A program made the position numbers and the translations under genes. Positions 7,501 to 16,290 of a stretch of DNA of 64,000 nt are shown one piece after another; the first letter of the stretch is position 1, and each line of letters begins with the position of its first letter. The stretch comes from a methanogenic archaeon ISO4-H5 (GTDB lineage Archaea; Thermoplasmatota; Thermoplasmata; Methanomassiliicoccales; Methanomethylophilaceae), in NCBI GenBank assembly GCA_001560915.1, contig CP014214.1:1612001-1676000 (forward strand), written 5' to 3'. The notes beneath the pieces are model-generated. The model was given only the letters and a program-made list of their open reading frames with translations. It searched no databases and was not told the origin of the DNA.

Positions 7501-9344
7501 AGAAGACCGCCATCATCATCCTGGTTCTCATGACCGCACTGGTGGTCGTCCCCGTCTCGTCGGCGGATTCGTCCGAGGATACCGTTCTGGTGGATTTCGG
7601 CAACGGTTCGTACAAATGGTATAGCAACAACGGCGGAGGCACCTTCAATGCCGTGCTGGATTCCTCCGTCGATGCAGGTACCGCGGATACGATCAGGAAC
7701 GTCAGCACGTCGGATTGCAAATGGAGACTATTCGTATGGAACGGCAGCTGGGAGGATAAAGGCACCTCCCTCTCCGCTTCCTGCTCCGGCACGGTAGCGT
7801 ACGGATACTATCCCGAAGGGTTCGCTCCCGTCTCCACCCCCGAATATAGGGATTCATGGACAACACTGGGCGGATCCTCGACGGCCTCCAACATATCGGT
7901 CTCGCACGGACAGAGGAATCCCAAGGTCCCCGTGGAATGGTACAACACCTACACCACGGGATACGTCGATTCAGGACTGGTCGTTGCCGGCAATATGCTG
8001 TACCACACAACAGGCGGAGTCTACGAGGGAGCGGGGGAAGATGCAGATGCCTGGGTCTATGCTCTCGACAGGTTCTCCGGTTCCGTCGTGTGGAAATACC
8101 ACGGCGTCAAAGGGGCAGGATACGAGGTCACTACACCGCTGATCGTCGGCGACTACCTCATCGTCACGTTCACCTGCGGCGATGTGGTCTGTTTCGACCG
8201 CTTCACAGGAACCATAAAGGACAAGATGACTGTGGACAACACCCCGCCGTTGGACAGCGACGGCAACGTCGTCTGGAACGGAAGAACGTTCTACACCGGC
8301 GGAACAACGCCTGTGTATGATTCAGGAAGGATCTATTTCGGAACATCCGCAGGCACCGTCTTGTGCCTGCAACTTTCTGCATCGGGGACTTTCTCCACCG
8401 CATGGGAATACGTCCCGCCGTCAACTGTCGAGGACAACCATTACACGGGCACCCGCGGATGCTTCTACTTCCACGCACCCACCGTCTACACCGTGGACGG
8501 ACAGAGGATGCTGTTCATCGGCAATTACGACGGCTATGTCCACGCGGTGAACGCGGATACTGGTGTAATGATATGGGTGAGGAGGGTCATCGACATGTCC
8601 GCCGATAACCGCGCCGCTCCCGGTACCCCTGGTTCCGCAGCATCAGTATCCATGTCACCCGACGGTTCGCATCTGCTGGTGGGATGCACCGACGGGGCAT
8701 TGTTCTCCCTGGAAGGATACCTGTTGGCACTCGATCCGCTCACCGGGAATGAAATGACGCGGTCCGACAGCACCGCCTGGAAACTAGACGGGCTGTTCAC
8801 ATCGCCGGTCATCACCGTTGATGGATTCTACTCCTACGTTTCCCCGCTCTCGGCGGGTTCGGACATCTTCCCGAAAGCCGACGGAAGCAGCGACGCGGTC
8901 ACGAATTCCGTCTACTTCTTCAACTGGGACGGGAAGGTAGTATGGAAGACAGGGGAGTATCAAATGATCAAGGGTGCCCTGACAATGGATGCCGACGGCA
9001 TCCTGTACGGCACCGACTATTCCGCCGGGAGCTTCTGGCCCACCGGCGGCGCTCTGACCGCCTGGGACTCCAGCAACGGTTCGGAAATCTGGAGGGTCCT
9101 GCTCTCACCCTACACCCAGGACTCGTATTCCATGGTACAGCCCACCGTCATCGACGGCAAGATCTACACCGGCAACGACTACGGTGCGGTATACTGTCTC
9201 AGCGACATCAAGGGCGAAGGTACCGAAGAGGAGAGGGTCCAGGCACTGCAGTCGGTGGGATTCGCGCATTGGTCGTGGTATCTCACAGTCGCGGTTGCCG
9301 CCATTACCATCGCGGGATTCACCATATTGTACAGGAGGGGCTGA
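7497..9344 (+). CDS. Membrane-anchored PQQ-like beta-propeller protein (operon A, gene 4)
   Basis: This 615-residue protein has a signal peptide (1-24, ending SSA), an N-terminal beta-domain resembling DUF4430 (about 30-120), a PQQ/BamB-like propeller (about 130-575, blades ending VWKYHG, GYVHAVNADTG, AVYCLSD) and a C-terminal transmembrane helix followed by YRRG (about 587-615), so the propeller faces outward. ATG 7497 overlaps the previous stop (ATGA) and matches the start of the copy B gene; the much longer open frame upstream only shadows genes 2 and 3. It directly precedes the permease and may dock the binding protein or hold a cofactor. Confidence 0.86.
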   Translation: MKKTAIIILVLMTALVVVPVSSADSSEDTVLVDFGNGSYKWYSNNGGGTFNAVLDSSVDAGTADTIRNVSTSDCKWRLFVWNGSWEDKGTSLSASCSGTVAYGYYPEGFAPVSTPEYRDSWTTLGGSSTASNISVSHGQRNPKVPVEWYNTYTTGYVDSGLVVAGNMLYHTTGGVYEGAGEDADAWVYALDRFSGSVVWKYHGVKGAGYEVTTPLIVGDYLIVTFTCGDVVCFDRFTGTIKDKMTVDNTPPLDSDGNVVWNGRTFYTGGTTPVYDSGRIYFGTSAGTVLCLQLSASGTFSTAWEYVPPSTVEDNHYTGTRGCFYFHAPTVYTVDGQRMLFIGNYDGYVHAVNADTGVMIWVRRVIDMSADNRAAPGTPGSAASVSMSPDGSHLLVGCTDGALFSLEGYLLALDPLTGNEMTRSDSTAWKLDGLFTSPVITVDGFYSYVSPLSAGSDIFPKADGSSDAVTNSVYFFNWDGKVVWKTGEYQMIKGALTMDADGILYGTDYSAGSFWPTGGALTAWDSSNGSEIWRVLLSPYTQDSYSMVQPTVIDGKIYTGNDYGAVYCLSDIKGEGTEEERVQALQSVGFAHWSWYLTVAVAAITIAGFTILYRRG

Positions 9345-10481
9345 ATGGCTGAAAAAGGAAGACTGTTCACTTCGCTGAAGAAGGGATACAAAGGACTGAA
9401 GGAGGATATCGGAGCGCAGGACGAATCCGAGATCGCCAGGAAGAAGAAGAGATTCGTCCTGATCGTGATCTTCGGACTGATCATGTCCGTGATAGCGTTC
9501 CTGATATCGATATCCATCTCATCCGGAGGGGTGATTCCGGTATCCGAAGCGGTATCGGCACTGTTCTCATCGATAGGGAAGGCCTTCAACGGGGACAAGA
9601 ACCTCGATATGATCGAACTGTACATCTACAACGCCAGACTGCCCAGGACCATCGCCGCCATCGCTGTCGGTGCTGGACTGGCGGTCGCGGGATGCATGTA
9701 CCAGGCCATCATCCGCAACCCTCTGGTGGATCCCTACATCACCGGAGTGTCCTCTGGTGCCGGATGTCTCGCCATGGCTGCCACCGCACTCGGATTCAGC
9801 ATACCCTTCCTTGCTGACAACACCCTGTACATCATACCCGTCGTGGCCATCATCGGAGGTATCGCGGCATTCTTCATCACCATGACCGTGGCAGAAGGTT
9901 CCGGAGGATCCTCCATCAACTACATCCTGGCTGGAACCATCGTCGGTTTCGCGTTCTCATCCGTGCAGACAATCTTCATGAGCATGGGCAAGGACAACCT
10001 CACCGATGTCATGTGGTGGCTGTACGGCTCGTTCGCCAACATAACCTGGGAGAACGCTTGGATCATATTCATCCCCGCGATGGGCATCGCCATCGTGGCC
10101 ATGATTTGGGCAAGGGAGTTCAACCTCTATTCGATGGGGGAGGACCAGGCCGCACAGCTCGGACTGAACGTCAAGAGATTCAAGAGACTCACCATGATCA
10201 CCGCATCCATCCTCACCGCGCTCTGCGTTGCCTTTGTGGGGATTATCGGATTCGTGGGATTGGTTGTCCCGCACGCATGCCGTATGGCCCTGGGAAGCGA
10301 CCACAGGCTCATCATGCCCGCATCGGTAGTCATCGGTGCGATGCTGATGCTCTTCGCCGATCTTGTGGCCAGAACAGTCATGTCCCCTGCGGAACTGCCC
10401 GTCGGTGCCATCACCGCGATCATCGGTACGCCAGTATTCGCCTACATGCTCATGAAGAGGGGGCGCAACTATGACGGATGA
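9345..10481 (+). CDS. FecCD/BtuC-type ABC transporter permease (operon A, gene 5)
   Basis: This 378-residue integral membrane protein belongs to the FecCD family (vitamin B12, siderophore, haem). A basic cytoplasmic N-terminus (about 1-35) precedes roughly ten hydrophobic helices. Family signatures include RLPRTIAAIAVGAGLAVAG, NPLVDPYITGVSSGAG, and a late GLVVPHACR segment before the last helices. The ATG follows the previous stop without a gap, and the ATPase gene starts 11 bp before its end. The copy B protein differs at only about ten positions by eye. Confidence 0.93.
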   Translation: MAEKGRLFTSLKKGYKGLKEDIGAQDESEIARKKKRFVLIVIFGLIMSVIAFLISISISSGGVIPVSEAVSALFSSIGKAFNGDKNLDMIELYIYNARLPRTIAAIAVGAGLAVAGCMYQAIIRNPLVDPYITGVSSGAGCLAMAATALGFSIPFLADNTLYIIPVVAIIGGIAAFFITMTVAEGSGGSSINYILAGTIVGFAFSSVQTIFMSMGKDNLTDVMWWLYGSFANITWENAWIIFIPAMGIAIVAMIWAREFNLYSMGEDQAAQLGLNVKRFKRLTMITASILTALCVAFVGIIGFVGLVVPHACRMALGSDHRLIMPASVVIGAMLMLFADLVARTVMSPAELPVGAITAIIGTPVFAYMLMKRGRNYDG

Positions 10482-11271
10482 GATTCCTCTCCTTAAGATA
10501 CAGGGTCTGGTTAAGGACTTCGGGGATTTCAGAGCCCTCAAGGGCATCGACCTCGAATTCGGAAGAGGTCTTTTGGTAGGTCTAATCGGCCCTAACGGAT
10601 GCGGAAAATCGACGATGATGAAATGTATCAGCCGCTTGCACCCGCAGACCTCCGGTACCATCGAGGTCGACGGGAAGGATGTGACCTCGCTTAAACCTGC
10701 AGAAGTGGCCAAGATCGTTGCCACCGTTCCCGCCGAAGCGGGTCAGACCTTCGGTATAAGCGTCATGGATATGGTAATGCTCGGTCGTTATCCTTTCGTC
10801 GAGAAGATCTGGTGGGAGAATCCCGAGGACGAGAGGGTCACCATCGAAGCTATGCGCACATTCGGCATCGACCATCTCAGGAGAAAACAGGTCGCCCTGT
10901 GTTCATCGGGTGAAAGGCAGCGTGCCCTCATCGCAAAAGCGTACGTACAGCAGCCCAAGCTCATGCTGGTGGACGAACCCACATCCCATCTGGATATGAA
11001 ATACAAACTGCAGGTCATGGAATACCTGCAGAAGATGGCCAGAACCGACATGACAGTAATCGTTGCGGAGCACGACATCTCCCTGATGGCCAGATACTGC
11101 GACATCTGCGTCATCATGAAGAAAGGTGAGATCGTAGCGGTAGGCGACCCGAAAGTCATCATCACCGAGGACCTCATACGCGATGTGTACGACGTGGAGG
11201 CACGCGTAGGGCTGGATGTCGACGGGGAGATCTATGTCCTGCCGAAAAGATATGTCGAAGGAAGCTTATGA
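10471..11271 (+). CDS. BtuD/FepC-type ABC transporter ATPase (operon A, gene 6)
   Basis: This 266-residue nucleotide-binding subunit pairs with the FecCD permease. Walker A is GPNGCGKS (about 41-48), the signature motif is CSSGERQR in place of LSGGQ, Walker B is LMLVDEPTSHLD, and the switch histidine lies in VAEHD. It starts within the permease gene (11-bp overlap). The operon appears to end here: 370 bp without a gene follow. Confidence 0.94.
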   Translation: MTDEIPLLKIQGLVKDFGDFRALKGIDLEFGRGLLVGLIGPNGCGKSTMMKCISRLHPQTSGTIEVDGKDVTSLKPAEVAKIVATVPAEAGQTFGISVMDMVMLGRYPFVEKIWWENPEDERVTIEAMRTFGIDHLRRKQVALCSSGERQRALIAKAYVQQPKLMLVDEPTSHLDMKYKLQVMEYLQKMARTDMTVIVAEHDISLMARYCDICVIMKKGEIVAVGDPKVIITEDLIRDVYDVEARVGLDVDGEIYVLPKRYVEGSL

Positions 11272-11641
11272 ATTCAATTCGAATCATAATCAAATATAAC
11301 TCTTCAGTCGATTTCTGACCTTGTCAGATAGCAATACGGATGAAGAACACGGGTCGAAATTATATCCATAAAACGGAAATATGACAGAGTTAGGTCGCTT
11401 GGGAGCCACATCCCTCTGTCGAGCCCCCTGATTGGGACAATACTGCATCACCAATGCGTTACTTATTCTATTCCTTTGCTTGGAAAAAGCAATCAAATTG
11501 AGGTTATCTCATTAGGATTCAGAAATAAACTTGAGAACTGTTATACTCATGGAAATGATTACGTTCAAGCGACTTGCAATTTCTAAAAAATAATTTTTTT
11601 GAAATTTGAAGTTGCACATTGACAACCCATATAACATACGG
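11272..11641. promoter_or_regulatory. Gene-free stretch with the promoter of the zinc-ribbon gene (A)
   Basis: No supported gene in 11272-11580. From about 11585 an AT-rich box (AAAAATAATTTTTTTG then AAATTTGAAG) and the stretch ACAACCCATATAAC lead straight into GGATG at 11640-11644. The same box and the same last 20 bases precede the paralogue at 50042. No ribosome-binding site stands before the ATG, which suggests a leaderless or nearly leaderless mRNA. Confidence 0.5.
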
Positions 11642-12931
11642 ATGTATACTCCAATCAACTCGGGTGTTCAGATGGGTGAAGATGGATCCTGGAACGGAAA
11701 GAAGCTGTACTGCTACATGTGCGGCCACTTCTGGACCGTCCGCAACGACAAACCTCCGAAGACCTGCCCCAGATGCCGTTCCTCCCGCTACGACACCCCG
11801 ATAAAGAGAGAGCACAAATGCACCTACTGCGGACATGTGTGGATGCTGGAATCCATATCCGACAAGTGTCCCGAATGCGGTCACGTCTTCAGCATGATGT
11901 CCGACTCCAGGGTATGCCATTGCAACCAATGCGATCACGAATGGATCCCCCGCACGGAGAAGACACCCGAAAGATGCCCCAAATGCGATTCCCACGACTG
12001 GAACGACAAGAAACTCCACCAGTTCATGTGCAGGAGATGCGGATTCGTCTGGAGGAACAAGGTCGACAATCCGAAAAAATGCCCCAACTGCTTCTCCACG
12101 AAATGGAACGAGACTACGTTCAAACTCCAATGCAAGAGATGCGGGCATAAATGGATGTCCACGAATCCCGATGGATCCGAAGGAGTGAAGGTCTGCCCTG
12201 CGTGCAAATCCCCGAAATGGAACGAGACTCTCAAGACCGCCAGGTGTTCAAACTGCGGTACCATCTACATCTATCAGAAGAAGGGCGACCAGTGTCCCAA
12301 CTGTTACGAGAGACGCAGCGGTAAGGCCGTGAAGAGGTACCACTGCGAATTCTGCCATGCGGAGTGGACCTCACTGTCCCGGAACAGCCCCATATGCCCA
12401 ACATGCGGGATTCCTCTGAACATGTCGCCCACGTTCGCGTTGGAAGGCTCCGTCACGTTGTGGGTGGGGGAGTCGATGAAGCTCACCTATACCGATCTTT
12501 ACGATTACGGATGCATCTACCTTTGGCAGGGGGACTACCCCGTGGCTTCCATAGGTCTGGAATCGTTCCTGAAAGGAGCCAGACTCAACGTCACGGATTT
12601 CTCGCTGAGGATACTCTCGGTCCAGTACGAAACCTTCTGGAGGGACGTGGCCGATTATCTCTCCGAGCACCGCGATGAATACCGGGAGAATATCCCCTAT
12701 TTCAAACAGCGCCTGGGCCTCAGCGATCTGGATGCGGAGATCCTCGCACTCCATTTCATGGGATTCTGCCCCGAGGCCATCGCGATACGTCTCCAGAAAC
12801 CGCTCAAGGAAATCAGGGTTGTATTCGACCACATCATGAAGGCATATTCCGACAACAAGATCGTCGTCAATGATTCCATCTTCACCGAGGACCCAATAGC
12901 CCTGTATGATTCCGCAGACAAATATCTGTGA
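11642..12931 (+). CDS. Seven-zinc-ribbon protein with C-terminal HTH (A)
   Basis: This soluble 429-residue protein carries seven CxxC...CxxC zinc ribbons in tandem: C24-C27/C42-C45, C60-C63/C76-C79, C94-C97/C112-C115, C130-C133/C147-C150, C164-C167/C185-C188, C202-C205/C218-C221 and C235-C238/C252-C255. A mixed alpha/beta region follows (about 260-340), then an HTH-like segment (about 358-415, with LGLSDLDAEILALHFMG) recalling sigma region-4-type folds. Such ribbons bind nucleic acid or protein; the HTH suggests transcription control. The start MYTP is chosen over an upstream in-frame codon because ATGTATACTCC is kept in all four zinc-ribbon genes of the window. Confidence 0.8.
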   Translation: MYTPINSGVQMGEDGSWNGKKLYCYMCGHFWTVRNDKPPKTCPRCRSSRYDTPIKREHKCTYCGHVWMLESISDKCPECGHVFSMMSDSRVCHCNQCDHEWIPRTEKTPERCPKCDSHDWNDKKLHQFMCRRCGFVWRNKVDNPKKCPNCFSTKWNETTFKLQCKRCGHKWMSTNPDGSEGVKVCPACKSPKWNETLKTARCSNCGTIYIYQKKGDQCPNCYERRSGKAVKRYHCEFCHAEWTSLSRNSPICPTCGIPLNMSPTFALEGSVTLWVGESMKLTYTDLYDYGCIYLWQGDYPVASIGLESFLKGARLNVTDFSLRILSVQYETFWRDVADYLSEHRDEYRENIPYFKQRLGLSDLDAEILALHFMGFCPEAIAIRLQKPLKEIRVVFDHIMKAYSDNKIVVNDSIFTEDPIALYDSADKYL

Positions 12932-13049
12932 CTGGCACGCTCATCGACGATGTGCCTGGTTAATAAATCCAATTTATAACATACCTATACTCAAGATAAT
13001 ACACACTATGTAAGACTGGGATATTATCACATACTAATTATCAAGATAT

Positions 13050-13087
13050 TCCAAATAAGATAGTTAAACCCCTCGCGATATATATGG
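13050..13087 (+). promoter_or_regulatory. Promoter of the second zinc-ribbon gene (A)
   Basis: TTCCAAATAAGATAGTTAAA lies about 20-40 bp before the ATG at 13088 and is identical before the copy B gene at 51475. No purine-rich ribosome site precedes the ATG, so a leaderless transcript is likely. Confidence 0.5.
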
Positions 13088-13828
13088 ATGTATACTCCAA
13101 TTGGGGATGAGCATTTGGACGAGAGTACTTTTCAGGAGGGCATGGCGCGTCTGATCAGAATGACACATCAGAACGGGCACTCCGGTCCGTCCGCCAGGGA
13201 ATCCCCCGAGAAAGTGGGGGACTTCCACATATGCAAGATGTGCAACCATGTATGGAAAATTCGCAAATCCAATCCCAATCCCAAATCGTGCCCCAGCTGC
13301 CATTCCACCATATGGAACAGTCCCAACGCCCGGAAGATCAGGTGTGCCAGATGCGGGCATGAATGGGTGACCAACCTCAAACATCCGGCGGTCTGTCCCA
13401 ATTGCAGATCCAGAACCTATGATCTCCCAACACTGATGGTTCGCTGCAAGATCTGCGGAAGGCGCTGGGAAGATGCCATGAACCAATCCGATGCGACCTG
13501 CCCGAATTGCGGGAAGATACCGCGCGACAGTGTGAAGATCCTCCCCCGCATAGAGGACATGGTGGCCAACGACAAAGTGGAACCCAGGAAGAAGCCCCTG
13601 TCCATCAGTAGAGAGGATGTGGACAGCCTGTCGAAACAGCCAGATGATTATTCCAGATTCGTCTATCTCAACAAGATCGGGCTCGGACCGACGGAGGCGG
13701 ACATCCTGATCCGCTATATGAACGAGCAGAAACCAGTGGATATAGCACTTGAACTCGACATCCCGCTGGGGATAGTGTTCGAAACGATCGCCCCGTACAT
13801 CGATGCGGCAGGAACGGAAGTAAACTGA
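13088..13828 (+). CDS. Three-zinc-ribbon protein with C-terminal HTH (A)
   Basis: This soluble 246-residue protein has three zinc ribbons: C49-C52/C68-C71, C86-C89/C103-C106 and C120-C123/C138-C141. A variable linker (about 150-190) leads to a C-terminal HTH-like part (about 195-240, IGLGPTEADILIRYMNEQKPVDIALELDI region). It looks like a smaller relative of the seven-ribbon protein and shares its MYTP start. The DUF4443 gene follows 1 bp after the stop. Likely a nucleic-acid-binding regulator; the target is unknown. Confidence 0.8.
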   Translation: MYTPIGDEHLDESTFQEGMARLIRMTHQNGHSGPSARESPEKVGDFHICKMCNHVWKIRKSNPNPKSCPSCHSTIWNSPNARKIRCARCGHEWVTNLKHPAVCPNCRSRTYDLPTLMVRCKICGRRWEDAMNQSDATCPNCGKIPRDSVKILPRIEDMVANDKVEPRKKPLSISREDVDSLSKQPDDYSRFVYLNKIGLGPTEADILIRYMNEQKPVDIALELDIPLGIVFETIAPYIDAAGTEVN

Positions 13829-13829
13829 G

Positions 13830-14411
13830 ATGAAGTGGAGCACAGAGACCAATCGCGGACCGGCGGCAAGGCATTCCGATGCCCATCTGTTCGCCGCACT
13901 GAACATAATCGTGGAGAACGGATGCATCAGCCGCAAGGACCTGTCAGAAGAGCTGGGATTGGGGGAAGGGAGCACCCGCAATCTCCTCAAGACCATGAAA
14001 ACCTGGAAACAGATAGATGTCCACCAGCACGGGATCGAACTATCCAAGTTCGGCATGGAGACCCTGGAAAGCCTTCCCATCAAATTCGTCAGAATAACAA
14101 GCTCCACCTATGTGAAAGGAGAGTATCAACAGGGGATCCTCATCAAGGACAAAGCCGATGCTATCACCAACGGTATGAAACAGAGGGATATCGGGATCAA
14201 ATACGGGTCGGAGGGCGCTTCCGTGTTCGTCATGAGGAACGATCGCATAATATTCCCGCCAGATGTTAAAGTGGATGAACGCGATCCGGAATTCGCAAAG
14301 AAGATTCGTGCCGTCGGGATGTCCGAAGGGGACGTCCTGGTGATCGTCGGTTCGGAGGACCTTCCGAAATCGAGGATAGCCGCGGCGGGGATCGGGCTGG
14401 AAACGATATGA
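13830..14411 (+). CDS. DUF4443 protein with N-terminal winged helix (A)
   Basis: This 193-residue protein has an N-terminal winged helix (about 15-65: CISRKDLSEELGLGEGSTRNLLKTM, quoted in part as SRKDLSEELGLGEGSTR) and a C-terminal DUF4443 domain (about 70-193) ending SRIAAAGIGLETI. DUF4443 is an archaeal family of unknown function, and the layout suggests a ligand-responsive transcription regulator. It is translationally coupled to the LRR gene (ATGA overlap), which makes it a candidate controller of this block. Confidence 0.85.
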   Translation: MKWSTETNRGPAARHSDAHLFAALNIIVENGCISRKDLSEELGLGEGSTRNLLKTMKTWKQIDVHQHGIELSKFGMETLESLPIKFVRITSSTYVKGEYQQGILIKDKADAITNGMKQRDIGIKYGSEGASVFVMRNDRIIFPPDVKVDERDPEFAKKIRAVGMSEGDVLVIVGSEDLPKSRIAAAGIGLETI

Positions 14412-15901
14412 GATATGCCGCCGCAACCATAGTACTGCTGATCACCCTTTCAGTTCTGTTCATGTACATCCCGAACGAAGGATCGGATGCCGCTTCCTCC
14501 GAGACGGCACCCGACGGTTCGGTATATCAATACGACACATACGGTTCGGGGCATCCCAACTATTACTGCGAGATCACGGATGCGGACACTGCTGGAAATG
14601 TAGTGCACATTCCGACCGTTCTCGAGGGATATGATGTACGCAACATCCTTCCGGGTGCGTTCGACGGATGCGCCGCCAAATGCGTCATAATCCCCGTAAA
14701 CGTGAAGAGCATCTCTGCGGGAGCATTCACAGGCTGTACGCAGCTCACGGACGTATACTTCATGGGAGACGGGCCTGCGATGGACGGTGCATTCTCGACA
14801 GGGGTAAACATCCATCGCCTTCCGGGAACGACGGGCTGGGGAACGGAAACCGCCATCACGACCGAGACATCGGACGGCATAACCTATGCCCAGTTCCCAG
14901 ACGGATGGATGGCCATCGGGGGGACGCCCACGGACGGTGTCATCACCATCAAGTCGGATATCGGCGGAGGGAAGGTCACATCAATCGGCCCCTATGCGTT
15001 CTCCGGCACCATGCAGCCCAGCGGAGAGGTCGAAAGGCGTACCGATATCGTTTCGGTCCGCATAGAATCGGGGATAACAGATATTCGTGAGCGCGCGTTC
15101 TACTATTGCGACATACAGACCATCGTGATGCCTGGTTCTGTCTTCAATATCCATGACGAGGCCTTCCGTTCTGCATTGGAGCTTACGGATGCTTCGATTT
15201 CACCGTCTGCGGAATACATCGGATTCGAATGCTACCGCGACTGCCAAGCTTTGACATCGATAACCGTGCCGGACAGCGTGAGATTCATGGGTGACGGCTG
15301 TTTCTATATCTGTAACTCTGCCGAAACTCTGAAGATCGGTTCGGGCGTACAATCTATCCCTGTCAGGGGATTCGGCTACTGCACCTCCCTGACAGATGTT
15401 ACATTCAATTGCAGCCCGACCGAAATAAAAGCATCCGCATTCTACAACTGCCCATCTCTCAGATCGATCAGCATACCTGATTCCGTGAAGACGATCGGTC
15501 AGGAAGCGTTCTGGAACTGCACATCTCTTACGGAACTGAGTCTCGGAAAGGTGACCTCGATAGAGTACGGTGCGTTCAGGAACTGCACATCGCTGAGATC
15601 GTTCGACCTTCCGTCCACGATGGAATCATTAGGGAAATACTGCTTCGCGGACTGTACCAAACTGTCGGATATCGATGCATACGGGCCGTGTCCGGTATTG
15701 GATGACACGGTATTCCTCAACGACCCCGTGACGATCCACTGCTCCAAGGACGATTACGATTCCTGGAAGAACTCGCTGACCGATGCATCCGTTAAAGATG
15801 ATCTGAACAAGAAATCATTCAACATCCTGTATATCGTCATACTGGGGATTGCTCTGGCGGCCATAGGGTCATTCATATTCATCAGCCATAAGAGACAATG
15901 A
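14408..15901 (+). CDS. BspA-type leucine-rich-repeat surface protein (A)
   Basis: This 497-residue protein has a signal peptide (1-26), BspA/Treponema-type leucine-rich repeats (about 45-445; recurring A-F-x-x-C-x-x-L pattern, e.g. AFWNCTSLTEL and AFYNCPSLRSI) and a C-terminal transmembrane helix followed by SHKRQ (about 470-497). Such LRRs mediate binding to host or microbial surfaces in gut organisms. It overlaps the DUF4443 gene by 4 bp. The copy B protein has exactly the same length. Confidence 0.9.
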   Translation: MRYAAATIVLLITLSVLFMYIPNEGSDAASSETAPDGSVYQYDTYGSGHPNYYCEITDADTAGNVVHIPTVLEGYDVRNILPGAFDGCAAKCVIIPVNVKSISAGAFTGCTQLTDVYFMGDGPAMDGAFSTGVNIHRLPGTTGWGTETAITTETSDGITYAQFPDGWMAIGGTPTDGVITIKSDIGGGKVTSIGPYAFSGTMQPSGEVERRTDIVSVRIESGITDIRERAFYYCDIQTIVMPGSVFNIHDEAFRSALELTDASISPSAEYIGFECYRDCQALTSITVPDSVRFMGDGCFYICNSAETLKIGSGVQSIPVRGFGYCTSLTDVTFNCSPTEIKASAFYNCPSLRSISIPDSVKTIGQEAFWNCTSLTELSLGKVTSIEYGAFRNCTSLRSFDLPSTMESLGKYCFADCTKLSDIDAYGPCPVLDDTVFLNDPVTIHCSKDDYDSWKNSLTDASVKDDLNKKSFNILYIVILGIALAAIGSFIFISHKRQ

Positions 15902-15950
15902 TCTCTTCACTCTGCCATCAATCACGAAATATCAAATCGGTTCTATTCGT

Positions 15951-15980
15951 TAATCGATTATAATCGATTCTAATCGATTA
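15951..15980. repeat. Triple decamer TAATCGATTA (A)
   Basis: Three contiguous 10-bp units: TAATCGATTA, TAATCGATTC, TAATCGATTA. Each contains the palindrome AATCGATT, with one unit per helical turn. The same triple unit lies at 54337-54366, and both sit about 50 bp after the LRR stop, where the similarity of copies A and B ends. It may be a protein-binding site or a recombination junction. Confidence 0.65.
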
Positions 15981-16133
15981 TTGATATCACCTAAGAGCAA
16001 AACAAACTTCATATTCCGGAAGAAACACACCTTACAACTGACAAGTCTAACTACATTATGGTGGAATAAATAAAAAATCAATATCGGTCCGACAGGACAG
16101 GAGAGCCGCATATCGTGTACATCGGAAAACTGA

Positions 16134-16290
16134 TTCTCGTCCACTATGGTGTATTGGAAAATGATTGAGGACCATGGTCATCTCATTCTTTTCCGCATCA
16201 TAATGCTACTCTGCGACTTCGTCTTGTTGCCGTTCTCGTCGATGTAATAAGCCGTCGAAGCCTTTCCATTCACGCTGCATACTTGACGGA
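16134..16290 (-). pseudogene. Decayed fragment of a giant surface-protein gene
   Basis: On the minus strand this stretch matches part of the C-terminal coding region of the surface genes at about 17895-18050 and 56488-56645 (shared pieces include CCACTATGGTGTA, GAGGACCATGGTCATCTC and TTGCCGTTCTCGTCGA). Substitutions and frame breaks make it non-coding. It sits downstream of the LRR gene, in the place where copy B has its intact giant surface gene further on, so it is a remnant of a duplicated or replaced 3' end. Confidence 0.75.

Larger units (their letters stand above)
2325..15980 (+). repeat. Segmental duplication, copy A (operon to LRR gene)
   Basis: This block, from operator through ten genes to a triple-decamer repeat, matches 39703-54366 in gene order, gene lengths and sequence. 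Silent changes are frequent but amino-acid changes are few (about a dozen in the 266-residue ATPase, about ten in the 378-residue permease). Copy B differs mainly by an inserted Fic gene. Both promoters, all overlaps and all starts are kept. Confidence 0.9.

Noticed and set aside
11272-11580. Cobalamin riboswitch or small gene upstream of the zinc-ribbon gene
   Set aside because: No B12-box-like motif seen there or ahead of the uptake operons, whose leaders (under 25 bases) are too short; the small minus-strand frame at 11290-11496 has no support.
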